A DNA stretch of 64,000 nt from Cryobacterium sp. PH31-AA6. GTDB lineage: Bacteria; Actinomycetota; Actinomycetes; Actinomycetales; Microbacteriaceae. Each line of letters starts with the position of its first letter. Position 1 is the first letter of the stretch. The DNA lies in assembly GCF_030063195.1 (NCBI RefSeq), contig NZ_JASISS010000006.1, positions 1 to 64,000 on the forward strand, written 5' to 3'. The position numbers and the translations under genes were made by a program. Below, piece after piece: positions 1 to 11,134 of the stretch. Under the pieces are notes generated by a model. That model had not been told where the DNA came from. It was given only the letters and a program-made list of their open reading frames with translations, and did not search any database.

Positions 1-18
1 GCCGGTTCAGTCACCGGC
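1..18. terminator. small inverted repeat after nrdF
   Basis: GCCGGT and ACCGGC flank a six-base loop just beyond the nrdF stop. It may be part of the operon terminator, but the stem is short and the window edge cuts off what follows. Confidence 0.3.
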
Positions 19-34
19 CGCGGCGCCTCCGTCG

Positions 35-1817
<1,783 letters not shown>

Positions 1818-1860
1818 GACCACCCTCCCTCACGCGTTCAGAAAATCACTGTGATCTCAC

Positions 1861-4002
1861 TCAAAGCGCGCAGGACACACAGCCCTCAACCTCGGTCCCT
1901 TCGAGGGCCATCTGGCGCAGACGGATGTAGTAAATGGTTTTGATGCCCTTGCGCCAGGCGTAGATCTGCGCCTTGTTGATGTCGCGTGTGGTCGCGGTGT
2001 CCTTGAAGAACAACGTCAACGACAAGCCCTGGTCCACGTGCTGGGTTGCAGCGGCGTAGGTGTCGATGACCTTCTCGGCGCCGATTTCGTACGCATCCTG
2101 GTAGTAGTCCAGGTTGTCGTTCGTCAGGAACGGGGCCGGGTAGTAGACGCGGCCGAGCTTGCCTTCCTTGCGGATCTCGATCTTCGACGCGATCGGGTGG
2201 ATCGACGAGGTCGAGTTGTTGATGTACGAGATCGACCCGGTCGGCGGCACGGCCTGCAGGTTCTGGTTGTAGATCCCGTGCTCCATGACGGATGCCTTGA
2301 GCGCGGCCCAATCGGCCTGCGTCGGGACATCCACCTTCGAGGTCTCGAACAATTCGACGACGCGTGCGGTTGCCGGCGCCCAGACCTGGTCGGTGTACTT
2401 GTCGAAGAAGGCGCCGGACGCGTAGGTCGAGTCCGCGAACCCGTCGAACGCGTGACCGCGCTCGATGGCGAGCTTGTTCGAGGCGCGCAGGGCGTGGAAC
2501 AGCACCGTGTAGAAGTAGATGTTGGTGAAGTCGATGCCCTCTTCGCTGCCGTAGTACACCCGCTCGCGGGCGAGGTAGCCGTGCAGGTTCATCTGGCCCA
2601 GGCCGATGGCGTGCGACTTGTCGTTGCCGTCTTCGATCGAGCGCACCGAGGTGATGTGGCTCTGCTCCGACACCGAGTTGAGGCCGCGGATGGCGGTCTC
2701 CACGGTCTTGCCGAAGTCGGGCGAGTCCATCGACAGGGCGATGTTCATCGACCCGAGGTTGCAGGAGATGTCCTTGCCGATCGAGTCGTAGGACAGGTCC
2801 TCGTTGTAGGTGGTCGGCGTGTTGACCTGGAGGATCTCCGAGCACAGGTTGGACATGTTGATCCGGCCCTTGATCGGGTTCGCCGCGTTGACGGTGTCCT
2901 CGAACATGATGTAGGGGTAGCCGGACTCGAACTGGATCTCGGCGAGCGTCTGGAAGAAGTCGCGCGCCTTCATCTTCGACTTCTTGATCCGCGGGTCGTC
3001 GACCATCTCGTGGTACTTCTCGCTGACGGAGATGTCCGCGAAAGGCACGCCGTAGACGCGCTCGACGTCGTAGGGCGAGAACAGGTACATGTCCTCGTCC
3101 TTCTTGGCCAGCTCGAAGGTGATGTCGGGCACGACGACGCCGAGGGACAGCGTCTTGATCCGGATCTTCTCGTCGGCGTTCTCACGCTTGGTGTCGAGGA
3201 AACGCATGATGTCGGGGTGGTGGGCGTGCAGGTAGACCGCGCCGGCACCCTGGCGGGCGCCGAGCTGGTTCGCGTAGCTGAAGGAGTCTTCGAGCAGCTT
3301 CATCACGGGGATGATGCCGCTGGACTGGTTCTCGATCTGCTTGATCGGCGCACCGGACTCCCGGATGTTGCTGAGTAGCAGGGCGACGCCGCCGCCGCGC
3401 TTGGAGAGCTGCAGCGACGAGTTGATGCCGCGGGAGATCGACTCCATGTTGTCTTCGATGCGGAGCAGGAAGCAGGAGACGAGCTCGCCGCGCTGCGCCT
3501 TGCCCGAGTTGAGGAAGGTGGGGGTGGCCGGCTGGAAACGGCCGGCGATGATCTCCTCGACGAGGGAGACCGCGAGCTGCTCGTCGCCCTGGGCGAGGCC
3601 GAGGGCGGACATCACAACGCGGTCCTCGAAACGCTCGAGGTAACGCTTGCCGTCGAACGTCTTCAATGTGTAGGAGGTGTAGTACTTGAACGCGCCGAGG
3701 AAGGTCTGGAAGCGGAACTTCTTCGAGTAGGCCAGGTCGTTGAGGCTGGTGATGAACTCGAACGAGTACTGGTCGAGCACGGCCTGCTCGTAGTACTCCT
3801 TCTCGACCAGGTAGTCGAGGCGCTCACGAAGGCTGTGGAAGAACACCGTGTTCTGGTTGACGTGCTGCAGGAAGAATTCCCGCGCCGCCTCCCGGTCCTT
3901 GTCGAACTGGATCTCCCCGTCCGGGCCGTACAGGTTGAGCATGGCGTTGAGCGAGTGATAGTCCATCACCTGGCCGGGGGCCGGGTGCGTCATCGTCTTC
4001 AC
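1861..4002 (-). CDS. nrdE: class Ib ribonucleotide reductase alpha subunit NrdE
   Basis: Catalytic large subunit that reduces NDPs to dNDPs with electrons from NrdH and the radical from NrdF. The protein is about 713 residues, normal for NrdE, with the family features intact: [15 protein letters not shown] for an active-site Cys, the NLCSEI and NLGSMN regions, and a C-terminal CVSC pair that exchanges electrons with NrdH. GTG at 4002 shares GTGA with the nrdI stop and follows GGAAG with an 8-nt gap. A TTG at 4017 and an ATG at 3993 are other possible starts. The stop is followed by the homing endonuclease gene rather than directly by nrdF. No insertion or frameshift is visible in the reading frame. 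Confidence 0.96.
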   Translation of the reverse strand: MKTMTHPAPGQVMDYHSLNAMLNLYGPDGEIQFDKDREAAREFFLQHVNQNTVFFHSLRERLDYLVEKEYYEQAVLDQYSFEFITSLNDLAYSKKFRFQTFLGAFKYYTSYTLKTFDGKRYLERFEDRVVMSALGLAQGDEQLAVSLVEEIIAGRFQPATPTFLNSGKAQRGELVSCFLLRIEDNMESISRGINSSLQLSKRGGGVALLLSNIRESGAPIKQIENQSSGIIPVMKLLEDSFSYANQLGARQGAGAVYLHAHHPDIMRFLDTKRENADEKIRIKTLSLGVVVPDITFELAKKDEDMYLFSPYDVERVYGVPFADISVSEKYHEMVDDPRIKKSKMKARDFFQTLAEIQFESGYPYIMFEDTVNAANPIKGRINMSNLCSEILQVNTPTTYNEDLSYDSIGKDISCNLGSMNIALSMDSPDFGKTVETAIRGLNSVSEQSHITSVRSIEDGNDKSHAIGLGQMNLHGYLARERVYYGSEEGIDFTNIYFYTVLFHALRASNKLAIERGHAFDGFADSTYASGAFFDKYTDQVWAPATARVVELFETSKVDVPTQADWAALKASVMEHGIYNQNLQAVPPTGSISYINNSTSSIHPIASKIEIRKEGKLGRVYYPAPFLTNDNLDYYQDAYEIGAEKVIDTYAAATQHVDQGLSLTLFFKDTATTRDINKAQIYAWRKGIKTIYYIRLRQMALEGTEVEGCVSCAL

Positions 4003-4403
4003 AGCTGTTGCTTCCAAAATTCTTCCAATCCGTCGTGAACGATGCGTACATCATCCGGAGTTCCGAGTACTTCAAATCGATACATGTGGGGCACCTGGCA
4101 CTTCGCGGCGATGATGTCGCCGGCGATGCAGAAGGCCGTGCCGAAGTTCGTGTTGCCCGCGCCGATGACCCCGCGGATGAGCGACCGGTTGTGCTCGTCG
4201 TTCAGGAACCTGATCACCTGTTTGGGCACCGCGCCCTTGGACTCGCCCCCACCGTAGGTGGGCACCACCAGAACGTAGGGTTCCTCGACGCGCAGGGGTT
4301 CGTCACGAGCGTAGAGCGGGATGCGGGCAGCCGGCCGACCGAGCTTCTCGACGAAGCGGTGCGTGTTGCCCGAGGTGCTGGAAAAATAGACGATATCGGT
4401 CAT
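3999..4403 (-). CDS. nrdI: flavodoxin-like NrdI
   Basis: Small FMN protein (134 residues) that supplies oxidant to build the manganese-tyrosyl radical cofactor of NrdF. The N-terminal phosphate-binding loop is FSSTSGNT, and PTYGGGE and GAGNTNFG are the later flavin loops typical of NrdI. ATG at 4403 follows GGGGG about 8 nt upstream; a longer reading to 4442 has no comparable ribosome-binding site. It ends with a 4-nt overlap onto nrdE, indicating translational coupling. It lies 114 nt downstream of nrdH. Confidence 0.95.
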   Translation of the reverse strand: MTDIVYFSSTSGNTHRFVEKLGRPAARIPLYARDEPLRVEEPYVLVVPTYGGGESKGAVPKQVIRFLNDEHNRSLIRGVIGAGNTNFGTAFCIAGDIIAAKCQVPHMYRFEVLGTPDDVRIVHDGLEEFWKQQL

Positions 4404-4517
4404 TGAACACCCCCTTCGTGTGTGAAAAACCCGTAGTGCCAAGTCATGGTGCGCCGACGTCGAGCGGTGGCTCAGGCGTCGGAGCGCGCGCCGGAAGCCG
4501 TGGCCCCGGCCCGGCCG

Positions 4518-4751
4518 TTACGCGAGGCGCTGCGCGAGTTCGTTGATCTTGTCGGGGCGGAAGCCCGACCAATGGTCCTCGTCGGTGATGACGACGGGAG
4601 CCTGCAGGTAACCCAGGGCCTTGACGGCCTCGAGGGCGTTCTCGTCGACCGAGAGGTCAAGGATTTCATATTCGATGCCCTTGTTGTCCAGGGCGCGATA
4701 GGTCGCCGTGCACTGCACGCAGGAGGGCTTGGTGTAGACCGTGATTGCCAT
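4518..4751 (-). CDS. nrdH: glutaredoxin-like redoxin NrdH
   Basis: Electron donor to NrdE, reduced by thioredoxin reductase. The 77 residues contain the redox motif CVQC at positions 11-14 after the MAITVYTKPS strand. Near the C-terminus is the WSGFRPDKI segment characteristic of NrdH rather than of ordinary glutaredoxin. It is the first gene of the operon. The region upstream (4752-4930) carries tandem repeats and the NrdR box pair, so control by NrdR in response to dATP/ATP is expected. Confidence 0.96.
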   Translation of the reverse strand: MAITVYTKPSCVQCTATYRALDNKGIEYEILDLSVDENALEAVKALGYLQAPVVITDEDHWSGFRPDKINELAQRLA

Positions 4752-4779
4752 GGGAGGGCCTTTCTCGTCGTTCAGGAAT

Positions 4780-4818
4780 CAGTATTCAAACTCAGTATTC
4801 AAACTCAGTGCTCAAAAT
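4780..4818. repeat. 13-bp tandem repeat upstream of nrdH
   Basis: Two exact copies of CAGTATTCAAACT (4780-4792, 4793-4805) are followed by a degenerate third copy, CAGTGCTCAAAAT (4806-4818). The block is in the nrdH 5' untranslated region or core promoter. Its role is unknown. Confidence 0.8.
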
Positions 4819-4869
4819 CGGTTTTCATGTGAAATCTGAAGTTCAAGGCGTGCTGTGTTGAACTTTTAT

Positions 4870-4913
4870 ACTACATGTAGTGATCGGAAATCGGAATGGC
4901 CACTACATACAGT
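4870..4913. promoter_or_regulatory. pair of NrdR boxes in front of nrdH
   Basis: ACTACATGTAGT at 4870-4881 is a perfect 12-bp palindrome. A second, imperfect copy, ACTACATACAGT, lies at 4902-4913. The 32-bp centre-to-centre distance is three helical turns, the spacing known for tandem NrdR boxes. A further half-like ATGTAGT lies at 4924-4930. NrdR itself is not in the window. Confidence 0.8.
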
Positions 4914-5090
4914 AATTACAATTATGTAGTTATCCACCGACATTCCACCGGTTCTGCACAGCCCAACGGATGCGACAACGCCGTTTCCGCGCGGCATCCG
5001 TCTGAGTTATCCACAGGCCGGCGCTCGCCCGAAGTTGCCCCTGTGGAAACTGCCGCGGCGTGTCGCGACCCGCGCGCGCCACCTCCTCGC

Positions 5091-5140
5091 GGCGCGCGCT
5101 CGGCTCGCGGCGCGCGGTCGGCTCGCGGCGCGCGCTAGGG
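5091..5140. repeat. 18-bp GC-rich tandem repeat
   Basis: Units starting GGCGCGCG and ending GGCTCGC occupy 5091-5108 and 5109-5126, with a partial third copy at 5127-5140. The block directly abuts the first copy of the dispersed palindromic element. No gene is seen between 4752 and 5271. Confidence 0.7.
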
Positions 5141-5195
5141 AAGCCGGCGCACGTTCCACGGCGGGCCGGGTTCTCAAACACGTGCCGCGACATCC
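5138..5195 (+). repeat. dispersed palindromic element, copy 1
   Basis: Starts GGGAAGCCGGCGCACGTTCC and ends with a conserved CACGTGCCGCGACATC-like tail. The same arrangement recurs at 6455, 16177, 40775 and, inverted, 63595. This copy lies between the nrdH control region and the 3' end of the AbiEi-like gene. Confidence 0.75.
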
Positions 5196-5271
5196 CGCGC
5201 CTACGCCGACGCCGGAGCGGCCCGGACGCCCCAGCGGCCCGGACGCGCGCGCACGCACCGCACCGCGCCGC

Positions 5272-6285
5272 TCACGCCCGCGGCACGCCGCGGTCGCGCA
5301 GGAATCGGTCGAAGAGAACGGGCGAGAACGCCGTGTCCCAGTCCCAACGGTCGAAGCTGTCGGAGTGCCGGCGCAGCGCATCCTCGCGACGCTTCTCCCG
5401 CCAGACGACCTCGCCCGGATCCCGCCCGGCCAGCACCCGGCCGCGGGTGTACTTCTGCATTCCATCGAACTCGCCGATCTTGCGCACCCGACGCCAGTAG
5501 TAGTCCACCCAGTAGTCGCTCCCCTCGATGTTCCGAAAGGGAACCTGGAGCTCGGGCACCTCGAATCCGAGTTGGAAGATTCGCACCCGGCTCATTGACT
5601 CCCCGCCGTTGGCCGACAGCGCGTTCGCGAACTCGATGGCGCGGTCCGCCTGCCGGGCGCCGAACCGCGGGTTCACCGCTGCGAGTTCGGCAAACAGGTC
5701 CGCTTTCGTCAGGGCGGCCGGCAGCAGGATGCCGCGTCGTGCCGCAGCCGCCACCCGTTCCTGATCGACCCGGAGCGCATCGTCGATCATCACGACCCCG
5801 ACCAGGAAGCTCGTGGCCGCGGCAACGTCGATGAGGGTTCGGGCGAGTGACGTCACCAGGACACCCGCAATGACCTGCAGCTCCGGGTCAGGACCCCCGC
5901 GATGGCTGGTCTGGTGCTGCGCCGAGCTGCCGCCGGAGGCGTCAAGGTCGAGCGTGTGAACGGTGCGCGGCCAGTGTCCGATGGTCGGCAGTCCGTGCAT
6001 CGAGGCCGCGGACAGGTGCGACACCACTATCGGCCGCGCGGCCACGGCAGCGGTCGCCCGCACATAGAGGCGGTATCGCTCGTCGGGGTCGGCGGAACGC
6101 CACGTTTCGCCCTGCACGTAGAGGCCCCTGCGCGGGCGCACCAGCGAACCGTCGCGGACCAAGGCCTCGACCGCGTGCGAATTCAGGCCGCTCTCGCGGA
6201 GCGCTGCAGCCGGGATGAGCCCGCCGTGTCGCGCGCTGACGGTGTCCAGGAGATCGGCTCTGGTACTACTTCGGAGATCGGTCAT
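5272..6285 (-). CDS. AbiEi-like winged-helix protein with C-terminal nuclease-like domain
   Basis: 337-residue protein of a type common in Actinobacteria. Residues about 10-60 (ARHGGLIPAAALRESGL... VRPRRGLY) form the AbiEi-type winged helix found in antitoxins of AbiE systems. The C-terminal third (SRVRIFQLGFEVPELQVPF, SDYWVDYYW, GEFDGMQKY) resembles the DUF559/Vsr-like PD-(D/E)xK fold. ATG at 6285 follows GAGGG. No AbiEii-type nucleotidyltransferase toxin lies beside it, so a complete toxin-antitoxin pair is not supported. Function is unproven; the domains suggest a DNA-binding, possibly DNA-cleaving, protein. Confidence 0.75.
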   Translation of the reverse strand: MTDLRSSTRADLLDTVSARHGGLIPAAALRESGLNSHAVEALVRDGSLVRPRRGLYVQGETWRSADPDERYRLYVRATAAVAARPIVVSHLSAASMHGLPTIGHWPRTVHTLDLDASGGSSAQHQTSHRGGPDPELQVIAGVLVTSLARTLIDVAAATSFLVGVVMIDDALRVDQERVAAAARRGILLPAALTKADLFAELAAVNPRFGARQADRAIEFANALSANGGESMSRVRIFQLGFEVPELQVPFRNIEGSDYWVDYYWRRVRKIGEFDGMQKYTRGRVLAGRDPGEVVWREKRREDALRRHSDSFDRWDWDTAFSPVLFDRFLRDRGVPRA

Positions 6286-6454
6286 CCCTCACCGTGGCGG
6301 CGCGGGCTCACGCCAGGGCCTGCGCCGGCACATCCGTGCATAACCCCGCCGGATGCCGCCCTGTGGACAAACGCGCGCGCACTCCCCCGTGAGCAGGGTG
6401 CCGCGACCGCCACGGCACCCCGAGCCCAGCAACCCACTCTCGCGGCGCACCTTT

Positions 6455-6509
6455 GGGAAGCGGGCGCACGTTCTACGCCGCGCCCGCTTCTCGGGCACGA
6501 GCCGCGAGC
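6455..6509 (+). repeat. dispersed palindromic element, copy 2
   Basis: GGGAAGCGGGCGCACGTTCT, then CGCGCCCGCTTCTC, then a GGCACGAGCCGCGAG tail. It diverges from copy 1, but changes in one arm are matched in the other (CCGGC becomes CGGGC opposite GCCCG), so pairing is kept. Confidence 0.7.
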
Positions 6510-6537
6510 CAACGCGGCGGGGTGGGCGGGCACGGAG

Positions 6538-6571
6538 AAAGGGCCGGCCCCGAGGGGACCGGCCCTTTCTT
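6538..6571. terminator. bidirectional terminator after sugar ABC operon
   Basis: AAAGGGCCGG and CCGGCCCTTT form a 10-bp stem with TTTCTT on the plus-strand side and CTTTCTCC on the minus side. It sits 23 nt beyond the stop of the substrate-binding protein gene. Confidence 0.85.
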
Positions 6572-6593
6572 CAGTGCGCTGTGAGGCTGGCTG

Positions 6594-7688
6594 CTACTTG
6601 GTCAGCGGCGACAGCTTCGGGTCGTTCGCGTATGCCTCGGCTGCGTTGTCCTTGGTCACGATGACCGGGGGGAGCAGGAAGGCCGGGACGATCTTCTTGC
6701 CGTTGTCGTACGACTTGGTGTCGTTGACCTCGGGGGTCTCGCCCTTCTGGAGAACCTTGGCCATGTCGATGGCCTGGGCCACGAGAACACGGGTGTCCTT
6801 GTTGATCGTGGAGTACTGCTCACCGGCCATGATCGACTTGACCGACTCCGCCTCGGAGTCCTGACCCGTCACGACGGGGATCGCCTTGCCGGCGGCCTTC
6901 ACCGAGGTGATGATCGCGCGAGCGAGGGTGTCGTTCGGAGAAAGCACGCCGTCGAGGGTCTTGTCGCCGTAGGTGCTGGTCAGGAGCGAGTCCATCCGGC
7001 TCTGGGCGTTCTCGGCCTTCCAGCCGGCGGTTGCCGTCTGCTTGATGTCCGTCTGGCCCGAACCGACGACGAGGGTTCCGTCGTCGATCTTCGGCTGCAG
7101 CACGCTCATCGCGCCGTTGAAGAAGACCGGGGCGTTCGCGTCGTCCGACGAGCCGGAGAACAGCTCGATGTTGTACGGGCCGGCCGGCTTCTTCGCCGCG
7201 AGGCCGTCCAGGAGCGCCTGGCCCTGGAGTTCACCCACCTTGAAGTTGTCATAGGCGACGTAGTAGTCGACGTCCTCGGTGTTCAGGATGAGACGGTCGT
7301 ACGCGATGACGATCGCACCGGCGTCATGGGCCGCCTTGACCTGGGTGCCGAGCTGGCCACCGTCGGCCGCGCCGATGATGATGACCTTGGCGCCCTTGGT
7401 GACCATGGCCGAGATCTGGTCCTGCTGGTCCTTGACCGTGGTCGAGGCGCCGGCATACTGCACGTCGCCCTTGAACCCGGCCTCCTTGAGGCCGTCTTCG
7501 AACAGCCCACCGGCGAGGACCCAGTTCTCGGAGGTCTTCGACGGGAGTGCGACGCCGATCAGCGAATCAGCGGCGAAGCCGGCAGCAGCGCTGGATCCAC
7601 CACTCGTCGTGTCGGTGCGGGTCGAGCAACCCGACAGCGCCATCAAGGCGACCGCGGCAATCGCAGTGGTCGTAAGGAGTTTTCGCAT
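6594..7688 (-). CDS. monosaccharide ABC transporter substrate-binding lipoprotein
   Basis: Extracellular sugar receptor of the ChvE/XylF (periplasmic binding protein type 1) family, delivering substrate to the permease encoded just upstream. The N-terminus is a lipoprotein signal: basic MRKLL, hydrophobic ATAIAAVALMA, lipobox LSGC. The core shows the family loops (VALPSKTSENW, GADGGQLGTQVKAAHDAGAIVIAYDR, SPNDTLARAI, VTGQDSEAESVKSI). ATG at 7688 has AGAAAG about 9 nt upstream; TTG at 7694 is less likely. It is the third and last gene of the ATPase-permease-receptor operon. The sugar cannot be named from sequence; xylose, arabinose or galactose-type substrates are typical of the family. Confidence 0.92.
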   Translation of the reverse strand: MRKLLTTTAIAAVALMALSGCSTRTDTTSGGSSAAAGFAADSLIGVALPSKTSENWVLAGGLFEDGLKEAGFKGDVQYAGASTTVKDQQDQISAMVTKGAKVIIIGAADGGQLGTQVKAAHDAGAIVIAYDRLILNTEDVDYYVAYDNFKVGELQGQALLDGLAAKKPAGPYNIELFSGSSDDANAPVFFNGAMSVLQPKIDDGTLVVGSGQTDIKQTATAGWKAENAQSRMDSLLTSTYGDKTLDGVLSPNDTLARAIITSVKAAGKAIPVVTGQDSEAESVKSIMAGEQYSTINKDTRVLVAQAIDMAKVLQKGETPEVNDTKSYDNGKKIVPAFLLPPVIVTKDNAAEAYANDPKLSPLTK

Positions 7689-7751
7689 TTTCAATCACTT
7701 TCTGTGGGAGAGGTGGTGCAGGGAGGGGTAAAACGACGCCCTATGGGCGGG

Positions 7752-9080
7752 TCAGGAGGGGTTGTCCGGCGGCCGCACGGATGCCGGCGTGCCGGAGGTG
7801 GGAACTACGGCCGGCGGCTCGGACGGAAATTCGTCCGTCTTGTTCTTGCGGGTGAGGAACCCGATCAGCGACGGCCGACCCTGGCTCTTGTTCCAGACGT
7901 CGACACCGACCGCGATCAGGAGCACGAGGCCCTTGATGATCTGCACCCGGTCGGCTCCAACGCCGAGCAACTGCAGGCCGTTGTTGAGCACGGCCATGAC
8001 CAGGCCACCGATGATGGAGCCGGTCACGGTGCCGATGCCGCCCGAGACCGCCGCGCCGCCGATGAACACGGCCGCGATCGCGTCGAGTTCCCAGCTCAGA
8101 CCGTCCTGGGGTCCGGATGCCACCGACCGAGCAACGAAGATCATGCCGGCCAGCGAGGCCAGGATCGACATGTTCATCATGACGAGGAAGTTGACCCGGC
8201 GGGACTTGACGCCCGACAGTTCGGCGGCGAGCTTGTTGCCGCCGACCGCGTAGACGTGCCGGCCGAAGATGGTGTTGCGGGTAATAAAGGAGTAGAAGAG
8301 CACGAGGACGCCGAGGATGATCCCCGACACCGGGAAACTCGTGCCCACCCGGCCGCCGGCGAACAGCACCGTGGCGTAAATGATTACCGCAACGAGGAGA
8401 GTGACCTTGATCACGCTGACCCAGAGCGGTGCCGGCTCGGAACCCATGATCTTCTGCACCCGGCGGGCGCGCACTTCAACCAGCACGACGGCCCCGGCAA
8501 TGATGAGTCCCAGCACCAGTGTGAGGTTGTTGTAGCCCGTGTACGGGCCCACCTCAGGCAGGTAGCCGGAGCCGATCGTCGTGAAGCCGTCGGGGACCGG
8601 AACCGTGTTCGCGTTGCCGATGACCTGATTGCCACCGCGCCAGATGAGCATGCCGGCGAGCGTCACGATGAAGGCCGGCACCCCGATGTAGGCGACCCAG
8701 AAGCCCTGCCAGGCACCGATCAGACTTCCGACGGCGAGGCCGAGGAGGATGGCCAGCGGCCAGGGCAGGTTCCATTCCTGCATGGCCGTGGCCACGACGA
8801 TCCCGGCGAACGCCGCGACCGACCCGACCGACAGGTCGATGTGGCCGGCGATGATCACCATCACCATCCCGATGGCCAGGATCAGAATGTAGGAGTACTG
8901 GCTGACGAGGTTGATCAGGTTCCCGGAGGAAAGGGTCAGGCCGTCGGTCAGGAACTGGAACAGCAGGATGATGGCGATCAGGCTGAACAGGATGCCGAAC
9001 TGACGCAAATTGGAGCTGCCTGCCCCGAAGATCTTCTTGAGGTCCCTGAAACCGCCCCGGGGACTGGTGTCTGCGCTCAT
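7752..9080 (-). CDS. monosaccharide ABC transporter permease
   Basis: Integral membrane permease of the XylH/MmsB family, 442 residues with about ten hydrophobic segments. The family signature GHIDLSVGSVAAFAG lies near residue 85 and GGAAVSGGIGTVTGSIIGG near residue 350; the second contacts the ATPase. The long C-terminal tail (FLTRKNKTDEFPSEPP onwards) is hydrophilic and Pro-rich. ATG at 9080 lies 5 nt after the ATPase stop, so the two are co-translated. The product is predicted to form the import channel with the ATPase and lipoprotein of the same operon. Confidence 0.93.
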   Translation of the reverse strand: MSADTSPRGGFRDLKKIFGAGSSNLRQFGILFSLIAIILLFQFLTDGLTLSSGNLINLVSQYSYILILAIGMVMVIIAGHIDLSVGSVAAFAGIVVATAMQEWNLPWPLAILLGLAVGSLIGAWQGFWVAYIGVPAFIVTLAGMLIWRGGNQVIGNANTVPVPDGFTTIGSGYLPEVGPYTGYNNLTLVLGLIIAGAVVLVEVRARRVQKIMGSEPAPLWVSVIKVTLLVAVIIYATVLFAGGRVGTSFPVSGIILGVLVLFYSFITRNTIFGRHVYAVGGNKLAAELSGVKSRRVNFLVMMNMSILASLAGMIFVARSVASGPQDGLSWELDAIAAVFIGGAAVSGGIGTVTGSIIGGLVMAVLNNGLQLLGVGADRVQIIKGLVLLIAVGVDVWNKSQGRPSLIGFLTRKNKTDEFPSEPPAVVPTSGTPASVRPPDNPS

Positions 9081-9085
9081 ATGCT

Positions 9086-10627
9086 CTAAACCTTCTTCCT
9101 TGCGGAGGTCATACTTTTCATCAGGGTTTCAGGGTCGGCCGCGTCGGCCTGGATGCAGTCGGTGATCGCGCCTTCGAAGACCGTGTAGATCCGGTCGGCC
9201 AGGCCGAGCAGTTCCGGGAGCTCCGAGGAGATCAGGATGACGCCCTTGCCCTGCGCCGCGAGCTCCTGGATGATCCCGTAGATCTCGTACTTTGCGCCGA
9301 CGTCGATGCCGCGGGTGGGTTCGTCGAGAATCAACAGGTCTGGGTCGGTGAACATCCACTTCGCCAGGACGACCTTCTGCTGGTTTCCGCCGGAGAGCTT
9401 GCTGACACCGGCGTCAACGCTCGGCGTCTTGATCCGGAGGCTGGTGCGATAGCTCTCCGCGATCCCGAACTCCTTCGAGTCGTTGACGACGGGACCGGCC
9501 GAGATCTTGGACAGTTTCGCCGACACGATCGACCGCTTGATGTCGTCGAGCAGGTTGAGCCCGAGCGCCTTGCGGTCCTCGCTGACGTAGGCGAGGCCGT
9601 GGTCGATCGCCTCGGCCACATTGCGCAGCTCGATCTCCTTGCCGTCCTTGAACACCTTCCCCGAGAGGAAGTTGCCGTACGACCGGCCGAAGATACTCAT
9701 GGCCAATTCGGTACGGCCCGCCCCCATCAGACCGGCGATGCCGACGATCTCGCCCTTGCGCACGTTGATGCTGGAATTCTTGACCACCATGCGCTCGGCC
9801 ACCTGCGGGTGCTGCACGTTCCAGTTGCGCACCTCGAAGAAGACCTCGCCGATGTGCGGGGTGCGGTCGGGGAAGCGGCTTTCCAGGCTTCGGCCGACCA
9901 TTCCGCGGATGATCCGGTCCTCATCGACTCCGTCAGCGACCACATCGAGGGTCTCGATCGCCAGCCCGTCCCGAATGATCGTGATCGAGTCGGCAACCTG
10001 CTCGATCTCGTTGAGCTTGTGGGAGATCATGATCGAGCTGATGCCCTTACCCTTGAGGCCCCGGATGAGGTCCAGCAGGTGCTGGGAATCGGCTTCGTTC
10101 AGTGCCGCGGTCGGCTCGTCGAGGATCAGGACCTTGACCGACTTGTTGAGCGCCTTGGCGATCTCCACAAGCTGCTGCTTGCCGACGCCGATGTTCTTGA
10201 TCTGCGTGTCCGGGTCGTCGCGGAGTCCGACCCGCGCGAGCAGGTCGAGCGCGGTCTTCTTGGCCGTGATCCAGTCGATCGCACCCCACTTCGTGGGCTC
10301 GTTGCCGAGGAAGATGTTCTCGGTGATCGACAGCTCGGGGATGAGTGCGAGTTCCTGGTGGATGATCGCGATCCCGGCGGCCTCGCTCGAGCGAATGTCC
10401 TTGAAGTGCATCACCTGGCCCTGGTAGACGATGTCACCGGAGTAGGTGCCGTAGGGGTAGACGCCGGAGAGGACCTTCATCAGGGTGGACTTGCCTGCCC
10501 CGTTCTCGCCGCAGATCGCGTGGATCTCGCCGGCCCTGACGGTGAGCGATACGTTCGACAGCGCCTTGACGCCGGGGAACTCCTTGGTGATGGAGCGCAT
10601 CTCCAGGATGATCGGATCAGTCGACAA
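9086..10627 (-). CDS. sugar ABC transporter ATPase (two-domain, XylG/MmsA type)
   Basis: Double-domain ATPase powering sugar import. The first domain has Walker [10 protein letters not shown] at residues 40-48, a switch region [12 protein letters not shown], and Walker [16 protein letters not shown]. The second domain lacks a good P-loop ([10 protein letters not shown]) but has [14 protein letters not shown] and [20 protein letters not shown], as usual for this family. TTG at 10627 follows GGGGAGG with 6 nt spacing and gives 513 residues; the longer reading to 10723 adds a low-complexity stretch with no ribosome-binding site. It is the first gene of the operon, behind a promoter overlapped by a LacI-type operator. 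Confidence 0.93.
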   Translation of the reverse strand: MSTDPIILEMRSITKEFPGVKALSNVSLTVRAGEIHAICGENGAGKSTLMKVLSGVYPYGTYSGDIVYQGQVMHFKDIRSSEAAGIAIIHQELALIPELSITENIFLGNEPTKWGAIDWITAKKTALDLLARVGLRDDPDTQIKNIGVGKQQLVEIAKALNKSVKVLILDEPTAALNEADSQHLLDLIRGLKGKGISSIMISHKLNEIEQVADSITIIRDGLAIETLDVVADGVDEDRIIRGMVGRSLESRFPDRTPHIGEVFFEVRNWNVQHPQVAERMVVKNSSINVRKGEIVGIAGLMGAGRTELAMSIFGRSYGNFLSGKVFKDGKEIELRNVAEAIDHGLAYVSEDRKALGLNLLDDIKRSIVSAKLSKISAGPVVNDSKEFGIAESYRTSLRIKTPSVDAGVSKLSGGNQQKVVLAKWMFTDPDLLILDEPTRGIDVGAKYEIYGIIQELAAQGKGVILISSELPELLGLADRIYTVFEGAITDCIQADAADPETLMKSMTSARKKV

Positions 10628-10797
10628 CGTGGGCCTCCCCACTGCGGCCGGAGTCAGCCGTCGCGTGGCCAGCGAAGGTGACGAACGAGCGGAGTGCCGT
10701 CGGCGAAAACCTGCAGGCGGCACCGTGCCGGTGTACTAGTATTCTCACAGCTTGACCTCGATGTCATGTGATGGGATCTTCACCACGGTCCACTCAT

Positions 10798-10846
10798 TGT
10801 GACCGATCACATTGCTCATACTTGTGCGAGAACCGAGCACTGTCAA
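10798..10846 (-). promoter_or_regulatory. promoter and LacI-type operator of the sugar ABC operon
   Basis: On the minus strand, TTGACA (plus coordinates 10841-10846) and AAGTAT (10818-10823) are 17 bp apart and form a good -35/-10 pair. TGTGACCGATCACA at 10798-10811 is an inverted repeat placed over the expected start of transcription, which suits repression. The leader to the TTG start is about 185 nt. The stretch 10847-11134 holds nothing else I can recognise. Confidence 0.7.
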
Positions 10847-11134
10847 GCGACATTTGGTCACGCTTAGGTAACGCCGGGTGGTGGCACAGGACGAACCACG
10901 CGCCGTTGATAAAGAGGGATGTTACTCCCCGGCAGCACGCGCGGCTAGCTAATACCCAACGCGTCGCTCGGTCAAGCCCATCCAGTTCGTTGCCCCGCCC
11001 CCTCACCGGCAGTGCCTGGGCCGCGCCGCCTCCGAGGTGCGGGCGTCTGTGCGGGCGCCGGGAGCGGGACGCCCCGCCGGATTCGTCGCCAGCGCGCCGA
11101 CACTTGGGTCGCCGGGGGAGCCGGCGCGGTCGGG

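Larger units (their letters stand above)
6286..6593. other. intergenic region between AbiEi-like gene and sugar-binding protein gene
   Basis: 308 bases without a gene. They hold the second copy of the dispersed palindromic element and a bidirectional terminator, both listed separately. No promoter for a further gene was recognised. Confidence 0.6.

Noticed and set aside
2038-3378. 446-codon open frame on the plus strand opposite nrdE
   Set aside because: High-GC antisense shadow rich in Val, Asp, Gly and Arg; nrdE is complete on the other strand.
5272-6285. Complete AbiE toxin-antitoxin system
   Set aside because: Only the AbiEi-like protein is present; no nucleotidyltransferase toxin gene lies next to it.
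10798-10811. GlxR/CRP binding site
   Set aside because: Half sites TGTGA/TCACA are separated by 4 bases here and 3 in the array, not the 6 of the CRP consensus; a LacI gene is adjacent.
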